DNA of 64,000 bases, taken from NCBI GenBank assembly GCA_902579115.1, contig CACHFP010000003.1:37001-101000 (forward strand), given 5' to 3'. The notes under the pieces were generated by a model that saw only the letters and a list, made by a program, of their open reading frames with translations, had not been told where the DNA came from and searched no databases. This DNA is from an uncultured Pelagibacteraceae bacterium (lineage in GTDB: Bacteria > Pseudomonadota > Alphaproteobacteria > Pelagibacterales > Pelagibacteraceae). Position 1 is the first letter of the stretch. Each line of letters opens with the position of its first letter. Below are positions 50,766 to 60,629 of the stretch, one piece after another. A program made the position numbers and the translations under genes.

Positions 50766-51658
50766 TCTGCAGGTAACAGATTTTTAGTTTTACTGGCGTT
50801 AATCATTGATTTTTGTAATTTTTCAAATGCTTTCGTTTCAATTTGTCTAATTCTTTCTCTACTAATTTTAAATTTTTTACTCAATTCCTCTAGCGTGATC
50901 GGAATTTCTGATAATCTTCTAGCAGTAATGATCTCTTTTTCTCTATCATTTAAAATTTCCATAGCATTATTTAGTAATTCTTTTTTATCGTTATATTCTT
51001 GCTTTTGGGAAATGATTAGTTCTTGATCAAGACTATCATCCACTAACCAATCTTGCCATTCGTCAGTTTCTCCAGATTTTATTGGAGAGTTTAATGATTT
51101 TTCTTGACCCATCATCCTTCTATTCATATTAACAACTTCATTGGAGTCAACGTCTAACCTTTGAGATATTTCTTTTACTTGATCTTCTTTTAAATCACCT
51201 TCTTGTCCTGGTGCTATTTGATTTTTAATTTTTTTTAAATTAAAAAATAATTTTTTCTGTGCTGTTGTAGTTCCCATTTTTACTAAACTCCAAGACCTTA
51301 AAACATATTCTTGTATTGCCGCTTTAATCCACCACATTGCATAAGTTGCCAACCTAAAACCTTTGTCAGGATCAAATTTTTTAACTGCTTGCATTAAGCC
51401 GAGATTACCTTCTGATATTAACTCATTCACTGGAAGACCGTACCCTCGATACCCCATTGCTATTTTTGCTACCAACCTTAAATGACTCGTGACTAGTTTG
51501 TGAGCCGATTGTAAATTTCCATTTTCTCTCCAATTTTTAGCAAGCATATACTCCTCTTCTGCATCAAGCATTGGGAATTTTTTGATTTGAGATAAATATA
51601 CTGATAACCCTCCGACTGAAGGCGAAGGTAGGTTACTTATTTTTTGATTTTTATCCAT
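50762..51658 (-). CDS. rpoH: RNA polymerase sigma factor RpoH
   Basis: [73 protein letters not shown]. Confidence 0.93.
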   Translation of the reverse strand: MDKNQKISNLPSPSVGGLSVYLSQIKKFPMLDAEEEYMLAKNWRENGNLQSAHKLVTSHLRLVAKIAMGYRGYGLPVNELISEGNLGLMQAVKKFDPDKGFRLATYAMWWIKAAIQEYVLRSWSLVKMGTTTAQKKLFFNLKKIKNQIAPGQEGDLKEDQVKEISQRLDVDSNEVVNMNRRMMGQEKSLNSPIKSGETDEWQDWLVDDSLDQELIISQKQEYNDKKELLNNAMEILNDREKEIITARRLSEIPITLEELSKKFKISRERIRQIETKAFEKLQKSMINASKTKNLLPAD

Positions 51659-51688
51659 AATCTAGATTTATATATAAATTTTTAAATT

Positions 51689-52666
51689 TCAACTACTCAG
51701 TTTTGCAAGTAAATGTAATATTTTTTTAAAATTATTTGGTAAATCTGAGTTAAACTTTAACACTTTATTTTGAGAGGGGTGAATAAATTCAAGAGTTTTT
51801 GCGTGAAGAATTTGACCGTCTAAATCATTTAAAATTTCTATAAATTCTTTATTTATAGACTTGAATTTAATATTTTTTTTACCGTATTTTTTATCACCAA
51901 TTATCGAGCTACCTTTGTATTTTAAATGAACTCTAATTTGATGAGTTCTTCCTGTTTCTAATTCACATTCAAGCAGACTAATTCTAGGTAAATTTTTATT
52001 TGAAAAAACTTTTAATGTTTTATAGTTCGTAATAGCCCTTTTCCCCCCCAGTTCACTTACCGTCATCAATTGTCTATTTCTTTTATCTCTTGCAATCAAA
52101 GTATCTATTTTCCCTTTTAACGGTCTCAAAACTCCCCAAATTAAACATTGGTATTTTCTGCCAATAGTATGATCGCTAAATTGTTTACTAAGCTTTGTAT
52201 GAGCAAGATTATTTTTTGTCACTATCAACAAACCACTTGTATCTTTGTCTATTCTATGAACTATACCCGGTCTAATATGGTTATTGATATTAGATAATTT
52301 TTTTTTATATTTATGCACTAAACCATTCACTAAAGTATTTTCAAAATTTCCTGCTCCAGGATGAACAGTAAGTCCACTAGGTTTATTTATTATTACAATA
52401 TCTTCATCTTCATAAATGATATTTAATTCTATTTTTTTTGGTAAAATTTTAGTACTTTTCTGTTTAATTTCTATTTCAACCTTGCTCCCTTCTTTTAATT
52501 TTTCAGAAGAAGACACTACTACTTTTTTATCGATCTTAACTCCTTTTGATAAAATTACCTTTTTTATTTGAGATCTCGACAAAGATTGCAATTTATCTGT
52601 TAGAAATTTATCCAATCTTGTATTTTTATCGCTCTCTTCTATAAAAAAAAATGTTGTTTTATTCAT
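51689..52666 (-). CDS. rluD: RluA/RluD-family pseudouridine synthase
   Basis: S4 domain, NKPSGLTVHPGAGN, GIVHRIDKDTSGLLIVTKN. Confidence 0.92.
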   Translation of the reverse strand: MNKTTFFFIEESDKNTRLDKFLTDKLQSLSRSQIKKVILSKGVKIDKKVVVSSSEKLKEGSKVEIEIKQKSTKILPKKIELNIIYEDEDIVIINKPSGLTVHPGAGNFENTLVNGLVHKYKKKLSNINNHIRPGIVHRIDKDTSGLLIVTKNNLAHTKLSKQFSDHTIGRKYQCLIWGVLRPLKGKIDTLIARDKRNRQLMTVSELGGKRAITNYKTLKVFSNKNLPRISLLECELETGRTHQIRVHLKYKGSSIIGDKKYGKKNIKFKSINKEFIEILNDLDGQILHAKTLEFIHPSQNKVLKFNSDLPNNFKKILHLLAKLSS

Positions 52667-52690
52667 CTAATAAATCTAAATATATAATAT

Positions 52691-52764
52691 GCGCTCGTAG
52701 CTCAACTGGATAGAGCGTCTGACTTCGGATCAGAAGGTTGAGGGTTCAACTCCTTCCGGGCGCA
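52691..52764 (+). tRNA. tRNA-Arg (TCG)
   Basis: gcgctcg/cgggcgc acceptor, anticodon loop CTTCGGA, T-arm gttcaactcc. Confidence 0.92.
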
Positions 52765-52777
52765 AAAAATACAATTT

Positions 52778-53596
52778 TTACACATTTTCAAAACTACTTT
52801 TTTTTATTTTTTCAAAATGTTTTGTGAATTCTTTCCATCTTTTATCGTATTGATGAATCACTAAGTATGGATTGCCTAAAGTGTTTAATAATCTCGAATC
52901 TTTATCAAAATTTATCTTATTTAAGTAAAAAACTGTAGCTATAGGTCCATCAAAATTATTATAAAATTTACAATCATTAATAATTTTATTGTGAACTAGG
53001 TAATTAGCATGTCCTTGATCGCACCCTCTTCCTTCAGGATCGGTCCTAAATGTTAGCAAATATTTGAGTCGTTTTTTGTATTTAAATTTAGAAATATTCT
53101 TGACCATTAAATTGAGGTACTCTTTTATTTTTTTTTGTGATCCTAATACAGTACCAGAACATAAAATAGTTTTATCAGCAATTTTTTCAAATTCATTTTT
53201 ACCATATGTTTTAATCAACCAATTTGAATTATAAGGACAATCTTTGATTTTAAAATCTTCTAAAAAAAAATTGATGCTTCCACTGTAATCATATTGAAAA
53301 GGATCATTTTGAAAATAAATATCTCTGCTATCACAAAGTAAAATATTTTCAAAATTTTTTTTATCTAATAAATCAGTATAAATCTTATACCTTTGAAATT
53401 GAATATCTTTTTTATTAATTGATGTTTTTATTACATCACAATTAAATTTTTTTATTGCATACTCAATAAAATTATCTTTTTTATCAATTATTATATAAAC
53501 CTTGTCGTGGTAGTATTTTCTTAAACTTCGAATAAATAACTCTATTTGTTTAAAATCATAACCAACTGCAGCTGTTAAAACCAAATTATTTGCCAT
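52778..53596 (-). CDS. glycosyltransferase-like protein (GT-A type), family unassigned
   Basis: ENILLCDSRDIYFQNDPF DxD-like motif; glycan island context. Confidence 0.5.
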   Translation of the reverse strand: MANNLVLTAAVGYDFKQIELFIRSLRKYYHDKVYIIIDKKDNFIEYAIKKFNCDVIKTSINKKDIQFQRYKIYTDLLDKKNFENILLCDSRDIYFQNDPFQYDYSGSINFFLEDFKIKDCPYNSNWLIKTYGKNEFEKIADKTILCSGTVLGSQKKIKEYLNLMVKNISKFKYKKRLKYLLTFRTDPEGRGCDQGHANYLVHNKIINDCKFYNNFDGPIATVFYLNKINFDKDSRLLNTLGNPYLVIHQYDKRWKEFTKHFEKIKKSSFENV

Positions 53597-53608
53597 AAAA
53601 CTTTTTTA

Positions 53609-54595
53609 TTATTTCAATTTTTTTTCCCAATCTAAAGCTGTGGTTAAGATATAATTTAAGTTATTGAACTTTGGTTTCCAATTAAATTTTTTTTTAAATT
53701 TATCAGCATTAGCTATTGATATTGGAATATCGTTCTCTCTTCTTGGCCCGATGTCAACTTTTAATTTTTTTGTCAAAATTTTTTCCATTTCCTTTATAAC
53801 CTCTTTGACAGAGTAGCCACTGCCATACCCACAGTTATAAACATCCGAAAATGTTTCTTTTAGCATAAATTTTGCCACCACATAATGCATATCAGCAATA
53901 TCAGAAACGTGTATAAAATCTCTAATAGCGGTTCCATCTTTTGTTTTATAATCGTTTCCATTGATAGTTATTTTATCCCTTTTATTCGTCGCTACTTCGC
54001 ATAAAACTTTGACTAAGTTTGAGGAATTTTTGGAAATTAAACCACTCCTATTTTTAATATCAGCTCCAGCCACATTAAAATATCTTAAAATTATATATGA
54101 TATTTTTTTTTCTTTAGCTTTTTGAATTAAATATTCCTCAATTTTTAGTTTTGATTTTGCATATGGATTCATAGGTTTTAGATTTTCAGTCTCCTTGATA
54201 TAGCTAGAGTTATTATCACCATAAACACTTGCAGTTGAAGAAAATATGATATTTTTTATTTTATTATTTATACAGCTTTCAAAAAAAATTTTAGACTTTT
54301 CAAAATTGTTATAATCATATTTATCTGGGTATCTAATAGACTCGTCTACCCTAGTTAGCCCAGCAAAGTGGATTACTAAATTAAAATTATTATCACTTAT
54401 TATTTTTTGAATTAATTTTTGATCTGCAATATCACATTTATAATATTTAGCTTTATTAGGAATCAATTTTTTGTCACCAGTTGTTAAATTGTCGATTATT
54501 GAAACAGAATTTCCCTTTTCAATAAGAGATAAAGCAGTGTGACTTCCTATATACCCAGCTCCACCAGTAAGCAAAATATTCATTAGGCTATCCAA
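53609..54595 (-). CDS. galE: UDP-glucose 4-epimerase
   Basis: ILLTGGAGYIGSHTALSLIEKG, SSTASVYGD, PYAKSKLKIEEYL, YFNVAGAD. Confidence 0.93.
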   Translation of the reverse strand: MDSLMNILLTGGAGYIGSHTALSLIEKGNSVSIIDNLTTGDKKLIPNKAKYYKCDIADQKLIQKIISDNNFNLVIHFAGLTRVDESIRYPDKYDYNNFEKSKIFFESCINNKIKNIIFSSTASVYGDNNSSYIKETENLKPMNPYAKSKLKIEEYLIQKAKEKKISYIILRYFNVAGADIKNRSGLISKNSSNLVKVLCEVATNKRDKITINGNDYKTKDGTAIRDFIHVSDIADMHYVVAKFMLKETFSDVYNCGYGSGYSVKEVIKEMEKILTKKLKVDIGPRRENDIPISIANADKFKKKFNWKPKFNNLNYILTTALDWEKKLK

Positions 54596-55386
54596 TCTTT
54601 AAGATTTTTTTGATTCTTTATTATATATTCTGGAAATGAACTATCTATATCGATTTTTTTTAGTTCAAAACCTCTATTATAAATATCTTTATAATTTACT
54701 ATTTTTTTTTTTATTTTTTCCTCGTTTGTATTTTCTTCGGTATTAAACTCTCCGTGAGAATATGATTTAATTTTTTTAATAATATCCTCAGGAGTTTGTA
54801 AAAAAGAAAAATGCCAACCCCCTTTAATAATTTGTAAATTAAATTTATCTATTCTCCAAAAAGAATAATCTTTAAACTTCATATCTCTTAATACTTGGGG
54901 TTTTGGAAAATTTTTTTTTAAACAAATTTTAGATCCTATCCAATTACTCTCTTCTAAATTTTGTAAGTTTAATTTATACATAAACATTGTCTGAGAGAAA
55001 GCAGTAAATTTAGTGGTGAATTTGATTTGATTTAGTTTTTTTAAATCAGGAATTTCGTCTGAGTCAGATAATACTACCAAATCATTATCATTCGCTTTTT
55101 CAAGACCAAGAGAGATAGTATTTCTTTGATGTTGTTCAATTAATGACTCACCCCCAGTATGTTTTGAGAAATTTTTCTCTTTCTCGTAGTTTGCAACAAT
55201 ATAAATAATTTTCCTTTCAAACTTTTTGAAATTTTTTATATTAAAATTAAGTTTCTTTTCTTGACCCTGGTGAGTTTTTGTAGATTCACATACCACAAAG
55301 TAATCAACTTGTTTGTCTAATATATTAAGCCTTAAATCAACAACATGATCTTCATTAAAATATTGAAAGCAATCGTAAATAGCCAT
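54583..55386 (-). CDS. glycosyltransferase family 17 protein
   Basis: IYDCFQYFNEDHVVDLRLNILDKQVDYFVVCESTKTHQG; DLVVLSDSDEIPDL. Confidence 0.85.
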   Translation of the reverse strand: MAIYDCFQYFNEDHVVDLRLNILDKQVDYFVVCESTKTHQGQEKKLNFNIKNFKKFERKIIYIVANYEKEKNFSKHTGGESLIEQHQRNTISLGLEKANDNDLVVLSDSDEIPDLKKLNQIKFTTKFTAFSQTMFMYKLNLQNLEESNWIGSKICLKKNFPKPQVLRDMKFKDYSFWRIDKFNLQIIKGGWHFSFLQTPEDIIKKIKSYSHGEFNTEENTNEEKIKKKIVNYKDIYNRGFELKKIDIDSSFPEYIIKNQKNLKDWIA

Positions 55387-56333
55387 TAATTAAAATACAT
55401 ATCCTCAATTTTATTGAGTTCAGCAACATTTATTTTGAACTTATTTAATATGAGTTTTAATAAACTTATTTGACCAAAAATTAATAATAGGGATAGAAAT
55501 TTCTCTTTTGAATTCATAATGAGATTTTTTCCTTTTTCATTATTAAAATTTGGAATAAAAATCATATCTAATTCAGCCGGCACTCTAGTTTTATGTTTTC
55601 CTATTCCTTTCCAATCAATAACAACATAATTTAATTTGTAAATATAATCTATAAGTTCATTCCAGTTCGGAACTTTTTTGTACATTGAGAATAAGTGTGA
55701 TTCTAATTTAATTAAAAGGGGTTGATATTTACCCATTCCTTTAAGTATTTCTAGCTCAGCCCCTTGCGCGTCTACTTTAAGATAGTCTAAATGACTAATA
55801 TTAAGTTTAGATAATGAATTTTCGAGAGTATCGCATTCGATGTCAACACTTTTAGTAATTTTAAAGTTTTTTCTTTCATCATCAGTAAGGCTATGCAGAT
55901 CAAATAAATCTTCATCTGGGTAAAACATTGAGGAGCTTCCAAGTCTATTTTCTAAAAGAAATAATTTTTTTATTTCCTTTTTGCTCCAAAGTCCTTTATT
56001 AATTAAATATTTTGTTTCACTAAGTTTTTTAGCTTCCGACTCAATCGGTTCTACTAAAATGTTTTCAAAAAATAACTCATATTTTTTAGAAAAATGATTG
56101 TCAGAATTAAAACCACCTTGCGCTCCAACATCTAAAGCTAATATTTTTTTGTCTAATAAAATTTTTTTGATTATTGAGGTAAAATCTTGAAGATTATTAC
56201 TAAAATAACTTTTTTCGTGTAAATAATTAATTGTACGTCTGTTTAATTTTAATTTGAGCAAAAGTTTGAAAAAAAATGGTAATATAATTTTTAATATACT
56301 TCTTGAAAATCTAAGAAATTTTTTTTTGAGCAT
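55386..56333 (-). CDS. FkbM-family methyltransferase
   Basis: LALDVGAQGGFNSD; IECDTLENSLSKLNISHLDYLKVDAQGAELEILKGM. Confidence 0.82.
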   Translation of the reverse strand: MLKKKFLRFSRSILKIILPFFFKLLLKLKLNRRTINYLHEKSYFSNNLQDFTSIIKKILLDKKILALDVGAQGGFNSDNHFSKKYELFFENILVEPIESEAKKLSETKYLINKGLWSKKEIKKLFLLENRLGSSSMFYPDEDLFDLHSLTDDERKNFKITKSVDIECDTLENSLSKLNISHLDYLKVDAQGAELEILKGMGKYQPLLIKLESHLFSMYKKVPNWNELIDYIYKLNYVVIDWKGIGKHKTRVPAELDMIFIPNFNNEKGKNLIMNSKEKFLSLLLIFGQISLLKLILNKFKINVAELNKIEDMYFN

Positions 56334-56346
56334 AAATAGATTAAAA

Positions 56347-57060
56347 CTATTTTTTTGTAAATGTAGTAAGTCCTATTTTTTTTCCATCAATAATAGAAGA
56401 AGAGCAGTGTAAGTTTGTTCTATCAAAAATAAGCATAGATCCGACCTCCCATGTATAAATTAGCTCAACCTCAAGACCAATCAAGTTTTCAATTTTTTCG
56501 TGTTTAAGATATTTTTTATGCGTTTCTTCATCAAAAGGTTTATTACCATATTTCCCTATGTGCTCGGATGATCTTATATTTTGCCCATATTTTAAATTTT
56601 TTTTTTCAAGTTCATTTTTGTCAGTGGTAAAATTAGTTGATTTTCCATAATATCTATTTTTGAAAATTATAGTACTTCCCTTTGGAGTTAAGGGTATTAA
56701 AGATTGTTTGTATATTAAATCATCAAAATTAAATCCACCGTCTATATGTAATCCTATAGGGTTATAGCTTTCTTGAAATAAACCCAGTATATCGTTTCCA
56801 TTCTCTGTTTTTAGATTATCATATTTGAAATCGCCAATTTCATTTTTAAGTCGATCATAAAATATTTTTTCTAATTCGTGTCCAAATTCAGATAACCATC
56901 TTTTTTTTATAACATTCTGCTTTTTATTATGGACTGTTACTGGCAATTCATTATATAGATTTAAGAACTTCTCAATTTCTTGTTCGCTGAAAATATTTTT
57001 AAGCACTTTAGGTTTGCCCTCATTACTTTTAATCTTTTCTATTTGTTTATGCATTGTCAC
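56347..57060 (-). CDS. putative Fe(II)/2-oxoglutarate-type oxygenase
   Basis: GLHIDGGF HxD-like motif and distal LHCSSS; family inferred. Confidence 0.45.
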   Translation of the reverse strand: MTMHKQIEKIKSNEGKPKVLKNIFSEQEIEKFLNLYNELPVTVHNKKQNVIKKRWLSEFGHELEKIFYDRLKNEIGDFKYDNLKTENGNDILGLFQESYNPIGLHIDGGFNFDDLIYKQSLIPLTPKGSTIIFKNRYYGKSTNFTTDKNELEKKNLKYGQNIRSSEHIGKYGNKPFDEETHKKYLKHEKIENLIGLEVELIYTWEVGSMLIFDRTNLHCSSSIIDGKKIGLTTFTKK

Positions 57061-57848
57061 TCACCCATGTTAATTAAGGTTCCTCTTTTTTTTGCTCCAA
57101 AATAAGAGATATAAAAAATCAAGACACCAAAAATAAAATATATCAATGATATAGATATTGACTTTAAGATATTAAAGTAATTCACAGTATTATTCATTAA
57201 AATACTCCTCATTTCCTCAAAAATATGAACCAGCGGAAGTCCTTTTGCAATTATTTGGAGTGATTGAGGTAATATTTCGATTGGGTAATAAATGCAACCT
57301 AAAGGAGCCAGAAAAAATAAACTTGCCCAAGCAATATTTTCAAAAGAAGGCCCGTACCTTAATAACCCTGAGGTCACAAGTAGCCCCAAAGTTACTCCAA
57401 ATAAATACAATGCAAGTAGTAAAAAAATCAAAGGAACGCCAAGACTCAGAACTGAAACTCCAAATAGAGGAATTGCAATCAATACAGCAGGCACTAAACC
57501 AATTAATGTCCTTAAAATAGCAGTTAATGTTAGCGCAGCAATTATTTCCCTGATTCTAATTGGAGCTATAAATAGATTCGTAAAGTTTCTACTCCATATT
57601 TCTTCTAAAAACATCATATTGAAGCTTATACTTGCTCTAAATAAAAAATCATACAAGATTGCTGCTGTTAAAATTATTCCCACGGTGTTACTATAGTATT
57701 CCGAATTTAATGTAAAAAATTTTGATATAAATCCCCACAAAAAAATTTGAACTGTTGGCCAATAAATAAGGTCTAGAACTCTAGGGAAAGAGTTCATTAT
57801 TAAATATAGGTGTCTTAAACCTAAAGCGTAAATTTTATTAAAGTTCAT
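57057..57848 (-). CDS. ABC-2 type transporter permease
   Basis: Six TM segments, FMMFLEEIWSRNFTNLFIAPIRIREI, CIYYPIEILPQSLQ; overlaps its ATPase gene. Confidence 0.85.
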   Translation of the reverse strand: MNFNKIYALGLRHLYLIMNSFPRVLDLIYWPTVQIFLWGFISKFFTLNSEYYSNTVGIILTAAILYDFLFRASISFNMMFLEEIWSRNFTNLFIAPIRIREIIAALTLTAILRTLIGLVPAVLIAIPLFGVSVLSLGVPLIFLLLALYLFGVTLGLLVTSGLLRYGPSFENIAWASLFFLAPLGCIYYPIEILPQSLQIIAKGLPLVHIFEEMRSILMNNTVNYFNILKSISISLIYFIFGVLIFYISYFGAKKRGTLINMGE

Positions 57849-58569
57849 CTTTACTTCTCGCCAGTTTTAAAAAAGTTTCTTCTAAGTTATTTCTTCCATG
57901 TTTTTTAATTAATTCGATGCAGGTGCCTCTGTCTATAATTTTACCTTTTTTCATCATCACAATAGTGTCGCAAAGTCTTTCAACCTCACTCATATTATGT
58001 GAAGCTAATATGATTGTAACTTTATTGTTTGATTTATAATCTTGTATATAGCTTCTTATGAAATCACCTATATCTGGGTCTAAGCTTGCTGTTGGCTCAT
58101 CTAAAAGTAATATCTCTGGTTTATTAATTAAAGATTTTGCTAATGAAACTCTATTTTTTTGACCAGAAGAAAGTTCCCCAGTTTTTCTTTCGAAAAAATT
58201 TTTTATGTCTAATTCACTCGAGATATCATTTATTCTCTCATCCAAATTTTGTATTCCATATAACCTACCGTAGATCTCTAGATTTTGTTTAACTGTTAGT
58301 TTTTTTGGTAATTCAACATAAGGTGAAGCAAAATTAAATCTTTTTAAAATTTCATCTCTTCTAAATAAATTTATATTTTTATTTTCTATTAAAATCTCAC
58401 CTAATGAAGGAGTAACTAGACCTAGTATCATACCAATGGTTGTTGTTTTTCCACAACCGTTTGGACCAAGTAAACCCAGAGTTTTATTCTTTTCGATAAC
58501 AAAGTTGATATCATTAACTGCTAAAAAATCGTTATAAGTTTTTGTTAGTTTTTTAATTTCAATAAACAT
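57838..58569 (-). CDS. ABC transporter ATP-binding protein
   Basis: LLGPNGCGKTTTIGMI, LSSGQKNRVSLAKSLINKPEILLLDEPTASLDP. Confidence 0.93.
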   Translation of the reverse strand: MFIEIKKLTKTYNDFLAVNDINFVIEKNKTLGLLGPNGCGKTTTIGMILGLVTPSLGEILIENKNINLFRRDEILKRFNFASPYVELPKKLTVKQNLEIYGRLYGIQNLDERINDISSELDIKNFFERKTGELSSGQKNRVSLAKSLINKPEILLLDEPTASLDPDIGDFIRSYIQDYKSNNKVTIILASHNMSEVERLCDTIVMMKKGKIIDRGTCIELIKKHGRNNLEETFLKLARSKDEL

Positions 58570-59516
58570 TATTTTGAAGCTCTTGATAAACGATCATTTA
58601 TTGCTAAACCTAAATCTTTATTTGGAATTTTTTCAACAAAAATTCTTTTATATCCTTTATTTTTAATTTTTCTCATAATTTTATATAAATTAGAGCCAGC
58701 TTCTTTCAAGTCTGCATTTTTGCTTAAATTAAAATAATGTTTATTTTTTTTATATTTTTTTCCAAAGACAATAAAGGCATCTTCTTGGTTTTTGGGTTTT
58801 CGACCCATTATGATTGGAATTCCTGGAGAATAATGCTTTTTAAGCATTCCAGGTGATTTAATTTTAGATTTTTTTTTAGAAAGATTTACCCCTAAAACTT
58901 TTTTAATTTCAACTGAACTTACTAAACCTGGTCTTAATATTTTTGGATAACCAGTTAAATCAACTACAGTGGACTCAATGCCTATTTTTGATTTTCCGCC
59001 ATCAATTATAATTTTTAAATTATTTTGAAAATCTTCAAGCACATCTAAAGCTTGAACTGGACTTAATCTTGAAGAAAGATTTGCACTAGGCATTGCTAGT
59101 GGAAAGTTAATTGATTTAAGTATCAATTTTGTTGCCTTATGTTTTGGAAATCTTATTGCAACTGTATTTAAATTTGCCGTTACTAATGGATTTAGTTTAG
59201 AATTTACAGCTTTTTTAAGAACAAATGTGAGCGGTCCAGGACAGAATTTTTTATAAAGCTTAAAAAAATTTTTATTAAGCAATACATCTCTTTGTGCATC
59301 ATTTAAGTTACAGTAGTGCACAATTAATGGATTTCTTTTTGGCCTTTTTTTTAATTTAAAGATTTTTTTGACAGCATGATTTGAGTAAGCATTTCCAGCT
59401 AAACCATAAACCGTTTCGGTTGGTAAACCTACTAAATTACCTTGTTTAAGAGATTTTACAGTTTTTTTTAGCGTCTTTTTGCTAAAAGAGTAAATATTTG
59501 AATAGATGTTTTTCAT
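58569..59516 (-). CDS. tsaC: L-threonylcarbamoyladenylate synthase (Sua5/YrdC)
   Basis: GLPTETVYGLAGNA, IFKLKKRPKRNPLIVH, PSANLSSRLSP, ILRPG; C-terminal Sua5 domain. Confidence 0.92.
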   Translation of the reverse strand: MKNIYSNIYSFSKKTLKKTVKSLKQGNLVGLPTETVYGLAGNAYSNHAVKKIFKLKKRPKRNPLIVHYCNLNDAQRDVLLNKNFFKLYKKFCPGPLTFVLKKAVNSKLNPLVTANLNTVAIRFPKHKATKLILKSINFPLAMPSANLSSRLSPVQALDVLEDFQNNLKIIIDGGKSKIGIESTVVDLTGYPKILRPGLVSSVEIKKVLGVNLSKKKSKIKSPGMLKKHYSPGIPIIMGRKPKNQEDAFIVFGKKYKKNKHYFNLSKNADLKEAGSNLYKIMRKIKNKGYKRIFVEKIPNKDLGLAINDRLSRASK

Positions 59517-59537
59517 AATGTAAATATTATTTAGTTT

Positions 59538-59741
59538 ATGAAAATCGAAAATATTCCAGCTGATATTAAAAGTAAATCATTAAAAGAGGCTAGAAGTGAA
59601 ATTAATGAGATTTTAGTGAAGTTAGAAAGTCAAAATTTAGATTTTGCTAATGCTGAAGAGGTATACAAAAGACTTATTTATCTTAATAAACATGTAGAAA
59701 GCCTTTTCAAAAAGAAATCCAGGGAGATATTAGAAAAATAA
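59538..59741 (+). CDS. xseB: exodeoxyribonuclease VII small subunit
   Basis: SLKEARSEINEILVKLESQNLDFANAEEVYKR; adjacent to ispA-dxs. Confidence 0.8.
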   Translation: MKIENIPADIKSKSLKEARSEINEILVKLESQNLDFANAEEVYKRLIYLNKHVESLFKKKSREILEK

Positions 59742-59753
59742 AATTCCAAACAT

Positions 59754-60629
59754 ATGATTAAAATTAAATTAAATAAAAATGCTAAAAAAATTGATGAATT
59801 TTTAATTAATTTTTTACAAAAACAAAAATATTCTTTGCTAGTCAAACCTATGAAATACGGAGTAATTTCAGGCGGAAAAAAAATTAGATCTACAATAATT
59901 TTAGAAGCAGGTAAATTATTTAAAGTTAAAGAAAAGAAATTAATTAGTGTTTGTGCTGCAGTTGAATGTATTCATTCATATTCACTAATTCATGATGACC
60001 TTCCTTGTATGGACAATGATTCTATAAGAAGAGGCAAACCCTCCACACATAAAAAATTTGGTGAGGCAACGGCAGTGTTAGCGGGTAATTCACTATTAAC
60101 TCTAGCTTTCGAAATAATCTCTGATGAAAAAAATTTAATTTCTCTTAAACAAAAAAATGAAATTTCAAGACTACTAGCTCATTTCTCTGGACACACAGGT
60201 ATTGCTGGAGGGCAAGAACTAGATCTAAAATTTGAGAATAAAAGAAAAAATTTTAACCAAATTATCAATATGCAACGAAATAAAACTGGAAAATTATTTA
60301 ATTTTTGTTTTCAAACTGCAGCTATTATAGCAAATAAAAGTAAAAAAGAAAAAATTTCATTTGGAAACTTAGGAGAAGAGGTAGGCTTACTATTTCAATT
60401 ATCAGACGATTTTTTAGATATAACAGGAAATAGGAAATTAGTTGGCAAACCTATTAAAAAAGATAAAAAAAAAGGAAAATCTACATTGATAAATTTAATA
60501 GGACACGAAAAAGCATATAAGTATGCAGATAAATTAAAGAAAAAAATATTGCTAAAATTAAAAAAACATGGAAAAAATGCTAATGATTTAATTGAAATAA
60601 TTGAATTTGTACAAAGTAGAACTTTTTAA
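59754..60629 (+). CDS. ispA: polyprenyl (farnesyl) diphosphate synthase
   Basis: [47 protein letters not shown]. Confidence 0.93.
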   Translation: MIKIKLNKNAKKIDEFLINFLQKQKYSLLVKPMKYGVISGGKKIRSTIILEAGKLFKVKEKKLISVCAAVECIHSYSLIHDDLPCMDNDSIRRGKPSTHKKFGEATAVLAGNSLLTLAFEIISDEKNLISLKQKNEISRLLAHFSGHTGIAGGQELDLKFENKRKNFNQIINMQRNKTGKLFNFCFQTAAIIANKSKKEKISFGNLGEEVGLLFQLSDDFLDITGNRKLVGKPIKKDKKKGKSTLINLIGHEKAYKYADKLKKKILLKLKKHGKNANDLIEIIEFVQSRTF

